The translations under genes and the position numbers were made by a program. 64,000 nt of DNA from Vicia villosa. Its lineage: Eukaryota > Streptophyta > Magnoliopsida > Fabales > Fabaceae. This document shows, one piece after another, positions 55,517 to 64,000 of this stretch. The notes beneath the pieces were generated by a model. It was not told the DNA's origin. It did no database searches and saw only the letters and a program-made list of their open reading frames with translations. The DNA is taken from positions 558,001 through 622,000 of the forward strand of contig NW_026705449.1 in the NCBI RefSeq assembly GCF_029867415.1, given 5' to 3'. Numbering within the stretch: the first letter of the stretch is position 1; every line of letters starts with the position of its first letter.

Positions 55517-57778
55517 TGTGGAGAAAAACACAAGAAAGGGGGGATTGAATTATGTTCTTTATCAATTAAAATTCCCTTTCTTTTTCTCTTACGTCTTTTC
55601 TTTCTTTCATTTAACCATCTATTGGATTATGCTTTGATATTGCGGAAGCATGAGGTGTAGAACTACATAACCAATAAGATGTTCATTTTAACTTCTGTGT
55701 GTCATCAGAACTTCTGACTTGCTCAGTACAGTTCTGAGGAGCTTTCGCTTGAATGTTCTAAGTTAAAACGATTATTGCAGAAAGTAAAAGACACATTTAT
55801 TTTTATCTTGGTCCACCTTCTTCAGGTGATTTGCCTCTCAATAAAGGTCCTAATCCACTATAACCAAATCATGATTACAACTGCACGATCCTCCGTCGTG
55901 ACTAACAATCCTGCACAGCTAACTGCTGTGACTAACCCTGCACAAGCTACCGGCGAGTGACTTACCCCTAGATGACTGAACCTTTCAATGATCTCTTCTG
56001 GATATAACGTTCATCAATCTAGTAACCTGTACAACAACGCGTTATGACTAACTCCTTGCACAGCTACCAGTTGTTACTGACTGCAATGGACTGTTCAGTG
56101 ATCTCCACGAGATATAACATCCATTGACTCCTGGACTCCTGACCTTCACTTGGTCTCCAAGAGATTTTCACAATGACCGCAGTCGATTGTCTTCTCAAGC
56201 TTCTGACCGTAACTGGTCGCTTAAGGCATCATTACCAAATTAAATTGATTTCAATACAATGCTTCTTAATAAGCAGATATTCTAAGTACAATCTAGGCGA
56301 TACAATGACAAGTAATCACTATGAGTGAGTGAATAATCTTTGGAGTCTTCTTGTCTGCATCTTTTGAATGGGATCTTTGCTTCTTGGTGGTAAGCAGAAT
56401 AAGAGCTTCAGCTCCATATGTTGAGTGCATCTTCAAGTTGATCTTCATCTTCAAATCTTCTTAAGCTGATTGAGAACTACCGCTCTATTGTAAATTGCTT
56501 CTGATTTGATTTTTATTTATTCTGAGGGCAGGTTCAGAGCAACAGTTGGGTTTTGAGTTCCTTCTTGAATTGATCTTTGTCTCTCACTGCCGATCTTATT
56601 GTCTCTGTAAAGCATTCAACAGTTTGAAGATCTCAGATATATTTATGTTGACCATCAACTCAGTGTATATAATTCTTCTAAGACACTCTGATGTAGAGTG
56701 AATTATGATTTAATCTTTGCATTCTTTTTCACTCATTGCTATCCTTCAAATGAATCTCCATTACATGCAACATTTTATCTTCTGGAGTCTTTTCTTCATA
56801 TAGGCTTATGATCCGTGTATAACAACACTATTTTGTATCATCACATACTGAGTATGTGTTTCCTCTTTCTGTGACTTCAGAAGCATGATCTTAAATTTCT
56901 TCGTTTAAGCTTTCATGCTCTACATTCTTAATAAATTCTCAGGATCTTTCTTTTGTTGCGCTCTGTAGATGCATAATGGATATACTCACTTGTTACATAT
57001 TCCCAAGTCTGGAGTTTAATCTATTTATAGCTTGATGTGTTACTGTTGGAATAGAGCCATTGAGATTTGTTTGAATATTACTTTGAATACTTTGTCTCAG
57101 TTGAATCATGAATGACAAGTGTTCTTTTGCTGCAGAGCCTTATATTTAACAAGATGATTTCAGTTGGCGGCGTGCTTCTTTGGTTTAGCTTGTCTTCCCA
57201 ACTAGCTGCATGTGGGTTGCTTCTTCAATCAACCTTGGGATTTGTTCCATTTAATTGTTGTAACCGTTTTGCTAATGATGATGTTTGTACTGGTTCTCCC
57301 TTAGATTCTGAGACTTGTTTTTCTCCTTTCAAGACTGTTTTTATATGATAGCTTGTCTTCTTTTACTTTGTAGACAGAGAATAGATGTCATGCAATTTTA
57401 TCAAAGCTAGTTGTCTTTGAAGCTTCTGAATCTTCTAACTACTGGGTTATGAGTATCTTCTATAGATGTTGTACTGGACCAAGATGTTGCTTGTGCTTCT
57501 GACAGTGCTTATTGTTTTGCATGATGACTTGATCTTCTGTCTTCAATTGTTGAGATTCTGCGTTGCAACATCAGAACTTCTGATCTTCTATTCTTGTTGT
57601 ACCGAGACTTCATGTATCAGATAATTTTTTGTAATTCCTTGAGACTTTTTTGATGTACTTTTCTGATTCTGTGCTTGTTGTATGTAAGCATTGATATTGC
57701 TTTGAAGATTTATCTTGTTGAATTCTAGCTTCTTGTGATACTATTGTTGTTGCGTATTCTTCTGAATGGTCTTGTTTC
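55517..57778 (-). repeat. SIRE-like LTR region (minus), 5' border unclear
   Basis: The low-coordinate end reads TGTGGAGAAAAACACAAGAAA on plus, equivalent to a SIRE LTR 3' end with its C-run. Text near 57225-57265 (AACCTTGGGATTTGTTCCA) matches the solo LTR near 61821. The expected TGTTAGAACA start is not present before the integrase frame at 57779. The LTR start therefore seems lost in a deletion that also removed RT, RNase H and the env-like region. Confidence 0.65.
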
Positions 57779-59155
57779 TTATTGTTGCTTCTCTTCAGTA
57801 TTTGTTGGTTGAATTTTCATATTTGCAAAATTTTCAACTTGCTTTGGCTTTTGATGTCCAAGCTTATCATGAAATCTAACATTGATTGATTCTTCAACAA
57901 TCAGAGTTTCTGTATTGTATACTCTATAGCCTTTCGAACGTTCAGAGTATCCAAGCAGAAAGCACTTTTGTGCCTTAGAATCAAACTTGTTTAGATGTTC
58001 TTTAGTATTCAGAATATAACAAGTACATCCAAAAGGATGGAAATATGAAATGTTGGGTTTTCTATTCTTCCACAATTCATAAGGAGTCTTTTCAAGAATA
58101 GGTCTTATAGAGATTCTATTTTGAATATAACACTTTGTGTTTATTGCTTTTGTCCAGAAATGTTTAGCCATATTGGTTTGGTTAATCATGGTTCTAGCCA
58201 TTTCTTGCAATGTACTATTCTTTCTTTCAACCACTCCATTTTGTTGAGGAGTTCTAGGACAAGAGAAATCATGAGAAATGCCATTTCCATTAAAGAACTT
58301 TTCAAAGAGATTGTTCTCGACTTCTCCACCATGATCACTTCTAACCTTTATGATCCTAAATTGTTGTTCATTTTGAACTTGGTTACAGAAGTCAACAAAC
58401 ACAGAATGTGACTCATCCTTGTGTTTTAGAAACTTGACCCATGTCCATCTGCTATAGTCATCAACAATTATCAATCCATACTTCTTGCCTCTGATTGATG
58501 TAGTTTTCACTGGACCAAATAAATCAATATGCAGAAGTTCTAATGGTCTAGAGGAAGAGACAACATTCTTTGATTTAAAAGAAGGTTTTGAGAACTTTCC
58601 CTTCTGACATGCTTCACACAGAGTTTTTGAGTTGTACTTCAGATTGGGAAGACCTCTAACCAAATTGAGTTGGTTAAGCTTATATATTCTCCTCGTGTTA
58701 ACATGTCCTAATCTTCTGTGCCAAACCCATTGCTCATCGTTAACAGACAGAAGACAAGTTACTTTCAGAGATTTAAGATCAGAAAGATCAATTTTATAAA
58801 TGTTGTTCTTTCTCTTGCTAGTAAATAGGATTGATCCATCCTTCTGACTTACAGCTTTACAAGATTTTTGATTAAAGATGTCATAGCCGTTGTCACTTAA
58901 TTGACTTCTGGACAACAAGTTATTTGCTAATCCTTCTACTAATAAAACATTAGTTATAGAGGAAGATTTACCGTTACCAATGGTTCCAGAACCAATAATC
59001 ATTCCTTTTTTATTACCTCCAAATCTAAAGTCTCCGCCAAATTTAAGCTCCAGGCTTTGGAACATTAAATTTCTTCCTGTCATATGTCGCGAGCATCCAG
59101 AGTCCAGGTACCAAGACTGGTGTTTCAACTTTGCTGTGAAAGACATCTGCAACAT
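57779..59155 (-). CDS. SIRE protease-integrase, open frame, truncated pol
   Basis: A 458-codon minus-strand frame. The protease motif YLDSGCSRHMTG is at about residues 16-27. The GAG-pre-integrase zinc region is at about 145-200 (WHRRLGH, LCEACQKGK). The integrase core has its catalytic acids in IDLFGP (about 211), RSDHGGE (about 274) and the FSCPRTPQQNGVVERKN region (about 300-315). A chromodomain-less tail GYSERSKGYRVYN follows near 400. Integrase inserts reverse-transcribed DNA. No stop interrupts it, but it ends at a TAA at 57781 without reaching RT. It starts within the gag-pol join, so it is a segment, not a complete gene. Confidence 0.9.
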   Translation of the reverse strand: MLQMSFTAKLKHQSWYLDSGCSRHMTGRNLMFQSLELKFGGDFRFGGNKKGMIIGSGTIGNGKSSSITNVLLVEGLANNLLSRSQLSDNGYDIFNQKSCKAVSQKDGSILFTSKRKNNIYKIDLSDLKSLKVTCLLSVNDEQWVWHRRLGHVNTRRIYKLNQLNLVRGLPNLKYNSKTLCEACQKGKFSKPSFKSKNVVSSSRPLELLHIDLFGPVKTTSIRGKKYGLIIVDDYSRWTWVKFLKHKDESHSVFVDFCNQVQNEQQFRIIKVRSDHGGEVENNLFEKFFNGNGISHDFSCPRTPQQNGVVERKNSTLQEMARTMINQTNMAKHFWTKAINTKCYIQNRISIRPILEKTPYELWKNRKPNISYFHPFGCTCYILNTKEHLNKFDSKAQKCFLLGYSERSKGYRVYNTETLIVEESINVRFHDKLGHQKPKQVENFANMKIQPTNTEEKQQ

Positions 59156-60790
59156 AAATTATTTTCTCCTTAGGTACCCACATCTTTTTGGGTCCTCTTT
59201 GGTTAAAGTTTCTAAAGTTCTGTTTGAACTTTGGTTTAGCATGAAAATTTTCAGAGTAAGATGTGTATTTGATATCATGTGTGTGACCAAAGCTAAATTG
59301 TTTGTGCAGTGGTTTATATGTGATATTCATTTTATCAACATGTGTTAGGTTGGTATGTTTCTTTCCCTTCGGGAGTTTCATAACAAATTCCTCTTCTGTT
59401 GTTTCCACTTACACCATAGATCATTGAAGTCATTTTGCTTCTACCTATGCTTTTAGAAAGAAATTTTTGAAAGCTAGATTCATATTCTTTAAGAATATTT
59501 TTCGAACTTGAAGCAGTTTCTGAAATAGAGATTTTTTTAGTTTTATGTAACTCTTCTTTGAGTTTGACATTATTTTTTTTAAGATCAGAGTTTTCTGATT
59601 TAAGTTCCTCAATTTCAGATACAAGGCTCTTCTCAAGTTTCTTGTATTTGATTTTGAGTTGAATGTAGTTTTCAAGAAGTTCTGACAAACTTTTTACAAG
59701 TGCATACCTAGTAAGTTCAGAGAATACCTCTTCAGATTCTGATTCAGTGTCAGAGTCATCTGTTGTGGTAGCCATAAAAGCTAAGTTGGCATGTTCATCT
59801 TCTGAGCTTGATTCATCTTCTGAAGATTCTAAATCATCCCAGGTAGCCATCAAACTTTTCTTCTTTTCAAACTTTTTCTTTGGCCTTTCTTTTTGTAACT
59901 TAGGACAATCATTTCTGTAGTGTCCTAGTTCTTTACATTCATAGCAGATGATACTTCTTTTGCTTGACTTCTTTCATCCAGAAGATTCTGCTTTATCTTT
60001 TGATCTTTTGTAGTTTATGAATTTCTTTTGTCTGTGCTTCCACATTCGGTTTATCCTTCTTGAGAGAAGAGATAACCCATCTTCTTCTTCTTCTGAAGAA
60101 GAGTCCTCAGAGCTTTCTTCTTTAACCTGAAAAGCATTAGTTTCATAATTTTTAGTAGATTTAAGAGCAACAGACTTACCTGTCTTTTAAGGCTCATGTT
60201 CATCAAGTTCTATCTCGTGACTTCTTAGTGCACTGATGAGTTCTTCTAAGGATATACTATTCAAATCTTTTGAAACTTTGAATGTAGTGACCATTGGTGC
60301 CCATCTTCTGGGTAAACTTCTGATGATTTTCTTGACATGGTCTACTTTGGTGTATCCTTTGTTCAGAACTCTTAGGCCAGCAGTCAGCGTTTGAAATCTT
60401 GAGAACATTGTTTCAATGGACTCATTTTCTTCCATTTTGAAAGCTTCACACTTCTGAATGAGAGCCAGATTGTCTCTTTTACTTGAGCATTTCCTTTATG
60501 AGTCATTTTGAGAGACTCAAACATGTCATTTGTAGTATCTCTATTTGTGATTTTTTCATACTCTTGTTTTGAGATAGCATTGATCAGAATATTTCTAGCT
60601 TTGTGGTGATTTTTGAAATCTGTCTTTTGTTGTTTGGTCGTGATCTTTCTATCAATCTGATTTCCTTCTTCATCTACTGGATATCTATAGCCGTCTAAGA
60701 CCATATCCCATAAGTCAGCATCTTGACCGGAGTATTCAAAATTCTCCCCATAAGGGTAAACAAACTATGAAAGTATCACTTGGGAAAGCC
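59156..60790 (-). pseudogene. SIRE gag, frameshifted
   Basis: Minus-strand pieces in order: SGQDADLWDMVLDGYRYPV (from about 60745), the UBN2-type capsid domain to about 60190 (KKIIRSLPRRWAPMVT, LRSHEIELDE), a zinc knuckle (Cys/His segment near 59955-59915), then MATWDDLESSEDESSSEDE (59850), a coiled coil and a basic region to 59043. Frames change near 60420, 59400 and 59150, and stops lie between 60187 and 59860. Beyond about 60790 the gag start cannot be traced. Confidence 0.85.
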
Positions 60791-60934
60791 ACTTTCCCAT
60801 GCTTAAAGTCTTAAGGCAACATGCCCCTGGATATGATCACTGTTTTAAATGATTCGCCAATTTCTCAACAGAGTTTGAGACCTCAAAAGATTAAACTTAA
60901 TCACTGGTGCTTATGTGTAAGCTTCCTTAATAGC

Positions 60935-61140
60935 AGATGTTGTTCCTAGATGTTATTGTCAGAATATGATCTTGAGTACCGTACGCAGAAAGCTATTAAA
61001 GGAAGTATTTTAGCATATCACTTGGCTAATCATCCTGTTGAATATTATCAGTCAGTCAAGTTTGATTTTCCCGATGAAGATATGCTCGCACCTTCTGTAA
61101 AAGCTGGTCTACTGATGAAGATATTCCTGCATCATCAGTA
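60935..61140 (+). pseudogene. Ogre RNase H remnant
   Basis: The frame from 60950 reads LSEYDLEYRTQKAIKGSIL, then AYHLANHPVEYYQSVKFDFPD, the end of Ogre-type RNase H and its linker. After about 61095 it runs into the 3' repeat text, so integrase has been lost. The canonical DHLA motif appears as YHLA. Confidence 0.7.
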
Positions 61141-61145
61141 AAAGT

Positions 61146-62185
61146 TGAAGGTTTAGAAAACACTTAGAAGGGGGGTTGAATAAGTTTTTCCTTTTTCGTT
61201 TGCAACAACAATAGACAAAACACAATTATTTTTATCTTGGTTCGTTTGCAACTCAAACTACTCCAGTCCACCCGCCAAGGTGATTTCGCCTCTCTCAATC
61301 GAGGACTAAATCCACTATAATCAAAACTGATTACAAATGCACAACCAACTGTTGTGACTAACGATACAATGCACAAGCCAACTGAAAGTGACTAACAATA
61401 CAATGCACAAGCTAACTGCAAGTGACTAACACCTCTAAGACAAACTAGTCCTAGCCCTCTTGAGAAATCTAACCAAACTGGTCTCTCAAGGAACAATTAC
61501 AAAATAACTTCAAATAATAGTGTTTTAGATTGCTTCTAATAAGCTTTAATCACAACTATGATTTTTTCACTAAGTTTTAGTACAAAGAGTATGAACTCAG
61601 AATGTTAACGTATAAATATTTTTCTTCAACGTTAGAGTTCACGTTGGCTTTAATAATGTTCGTCGTTACTCCACACTTTTCTTTTTCAAGCGATCTTATA
61701 TTTATAGTTTCAAGTATTTTTTTGTTATCTTGATCTTTGGAGAGAGCATTAAATGCTTGCGTGTTTGCTTTTTGTTTTTGTTTCTCCAACGAGTTGCATG
61801 TGCGTTGTTTTTTCAATCAACCTTGGGAATTGTTCCATTTGAGTGTTTCAGCCGTCTTTTAATCATCATGTTTTTAACGACATCTTATCTTGATTCAGAA
61901 CTTTGCATCTATTCAGAACTTCTGTTCTGACTTGAATATAACTTCTATGAGAGTATGTCTACAGCGTTTGGTGCATTCAGAAGTTACTTCATTAGAACTT
62001 CAGCGACTTTTCCTTTAAGCGTTTGTTCAACTTTACATAAATTCATGTTCTGATGGCACTTGTATTAGAACATCTTCTGAAATGAGAAACATATAATTAG
62101 AGTACCACATTTACTTATACAAAATTTATTTACTTGTTATCATCAAAACACTAAGATATGATTAGAACCAAACTATGTTCTAACA
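61146..62185 (-). repeat. SIRE/Maximus solo LTR with perfect 5-bp target duplication
   Basis: 1040 bp; on the minus strand it starts TGTTAGAACATAG and ends CCTTCA. AAAGT flanks it at 61141-61145 and 62186-62190. It lies inside the Ogre 3' repeat region, which continues on both sides. The 3' end carries the CCCCCCTTCTAAGTG block. Confidence 0.93.
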
Positions 62186-62190
62186 AAAGT

Positions 62191-62792
62191 TTATGTTCAA
62201 ACAAAGTTATTCTTTCATTCCTGCATCTTCAGTAAAAGTTGATGTTTAGATGAAAATATTCCCACATCATCAGTAAAATGTGATGTTTAGACAAAGATAT
62301 TCTTTCATTCCTGCATCTTCAGTAAAAGTTGATGTTCAAATGAAGTTACTCCTGCATCTTTAGTAAAAGTTGATGTTCAAATGAAGATAGTTCTTGTACC
62401 TTCAATATAAATGGGAATTCTGATTAAGTTTTTTATGCCATCCCTGCATCTTCAAGTAAGAAGTTGATGCTCAGTGAAGCCCCTCTCATTCCTGCATCTT
62501 TAGTTAACGTTGATGTTCAGATGAAGTTATTCTTTTATTCCTGCATCTTCAGTAAAAGTTTATGCTAAGATGAAGACATTCATGTAACTTAAGTAAAAGT
62601 TGGTATTCAGATGAAATTATTAATTCACCTTCAATAAACTTTGGTGTGTCTTTTGTCTCTACCATCAGTAAAAGTTGGTAGTTCACCTTCAGTAAACATC
62701 GGTGTATCCTTTATCTCTTTACCTTCATTAAAAGTTGGTAGTTCACCTATAGTAAACATCAATGTATCCTTTTGTTTCTCTATCTTCAGTAA
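62191..62792 (+). repeat. Diverged tandem repeat of the Ogre 3' region
   Basis: Units of about 42-57 bp built around CCTGCATCTTCAGTAAAAGT and TGATGTTCA(A/G)ATGAAG, with later units shifting to ACCTTCAGTAAACATCGGTG. The pattern begins before the solo LTR (61090-61145) and ends at the Ogre LTR start. Confidence 0.85.
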
Positions 62793-64000
62793 TGTCATAC
62801 CCCAAATTTGTCCTACCCTTATTTATCTGGCTTGCCACTCATAAACATACATCCATTTAGGTCATACCATTGCATGCATCCATATCATTGGCCCTTGATC
62901 AGAAGAAGAGACTTGAAGCCTAATATGGGGTGTCATCATCTTGTCCAAGATCTTTTGAAATCAGGATTTTCTCATTCTCAACTCAAGGCATTGGTTAGAG
63001 GATACAAGCTTGTTGTTCATCTGGTCATCCTGAATTAGGGTTTCTTGACCAAAGTCAATGCAGTTGGCTTTTTTTGGTCAAATACATTGATCAAGAGCTG
63101 ATTTTGTGAGGAGAAGTGGCATGATGCTTGTGTGGAAGTGTTCAGTTGATTTCCATTGGTCAGAAGCAGATTAATCGGGAATTTCATTGAAATCGAAAAA
63201 AGATCAGAACAGTTGACTTTTGGGTCAAAATCAGAAGATTTATTCAAATATTGACTTTTGGTGGAAATTCAACCAAGAAAAGTCAAAGAATGGATAAAAT
63301 CAGGAGTTTGACAAAAAGTTGCCAAAAATAGAAAAATGACAAAAGTGGAAAGTTTTGACACTCAGAAAATTTCTGAAGGCTTTAAATCTTGATGAGCAGT
63401 CCACTTCAGCCCTGATTTACACGTGGCAAATGGCATTTTTTGGAGAAATTTCCAACATCAAAGTTGTTCCTCTCATGGAGGAGAATAACTTTGTAGTTGG
63501 ACACTTTTTCATTTGAAGCTTGGTTAGAGAGTTATAATGGTATGAAGTTGCTGAAAAGTCATTTGGGTCATGTCACAATTCAGGTCATGGACCAGGTCAT
63601 GACCTGGCATTTCATCAAACACTTGGTATGCCAAATGTCAGGCCAGTCATTGAGCTCTACAAAAATGCTATGAATGCAAACTTGGTATGCATCTCTTCTC
63701 CCCCATGCCCTCTACACAATGTACCAGGAATTGAGTCATTTGGTTAAATATTGGATCATTTATGAAGCTCCAAAGTGGCACCCTCACACTGATCAGAGTT
63801 GCGCATCTGGCTGGGCATAAAATTCTGGGCACGCGAGGCATACCATCGAACACATGGTGGGCCATCTTCATCTCTAATTTTAGAGAGCTACAATGATGTT
63901 CAGAATTCAACCCTATAATCAAAGTGTTCTATCCCACGCCTTCTTTCATTTGACACCAATATTGCACTTTTTGGTTGAGGGTAGAACAAAATATAGAGCT
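62793..64000 (+). repeat. Ogre LTR, 5' part, continuing past the window
   Basis: It begins TGTCATACCCCAAATTTGTC, the typical Ogre LTR start, directly after the tandem-repeat region, so it is the element's 3' LTR. The text is non-coding; small open frames within it have no recognisable domain. The end is not in the window. Confidence 0.8.

Noticed and set aside
62191..62792. CRISPR-like array
   Set aside because: Repeats are diverged, without unique spacers of constant length, and lie in a plant Ogre element.

Overview
The window is plant nuclear DNA. Introns are GT-AG with plant-like AT-rich composition, genes are sparse, and most of the sequence is nested LTR retrotransposons. Ogre-type Ty3/gypsy LTRs (TGTCATACCCC start, GGTGGCGACTCT near the end), SIRE/Maximus Ty1/copia LTRs (TGTTAGAACA start, GGGGGAG polypurine tracts) and Athila and Tat relatives together point to a legume with a large genome, most likely tribe Fabeae (pea, vetch, faba bean, lentil). 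This is inferred from repeat style, not from a marker gene.

Layout. 1-12.5 kb is a repeat block: an Ogre-like LTR end, the broken env-like region and 3' LTR of a SIRE element, a non-coding LTR-like stretch, and an inverted-orientation LTR. That LTR holds a Mutator-type MITE, which is itself split by a 1.55-kb solo LTR. 12.8-20.7 kb is a gene island: a four-finger U1-type zinc-finger gene, an intronless CC-NBS-LRR gene, and a broken copy of the zinc-finger gene's last exon. 21-26.9 kb holds decayed DNA transposons: a MULE transposase, and a CACTA-type Transposase_24/Ulp1 gene ending at a CACTA terminus. 26,903-34,747 is a very young Tat-like Ty3/gypsy element. Its two LTRs are almost identical and it has a 5-bp target duplication, but it lacks RNase H and integrase. 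It carries a spliced antisense gene with its own TATA box.

35.9-43.8 kb is a second gene island. It contains a SNAP33-type Qb+Qc SNARE gene (+, five coding exons, reconstructed to 294 aa) and a GH79 heparanase-like gene (-, nine exons, 546 aa). A hAT-type MITE sits just upstream of the heparanase gene.

46.6-64 kb is a second nested repeat block. A decayed copia element (-) is split inside RNase H by an internally deleted Athila-like element. Next come a gypsy LTR fragment, a rearranged SIRE element (-) with an open protease-integrase frame, and an Ogre element reduced to an RNase H remnant, a 3' repeat array and the start of its LTR. The Ogre remnant carries a SIRE solo LTR with a perfect 5-bp target duplication.

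The host genes do not form a pathway; the theme is gene islands reshaped by repeats. The most unusual items are the paired AGGTCGACCT palindrome array inside a solo LTR (10.27-10.61 kb), the antisense transcription unit of the Tat element, the Gln-to-His change at the SNARE zero layer, and a minisatellite that multiplies 3'-splice-site-like motifs in the SNARE gene's leader intron. All coordinates and alignments were made by eye.
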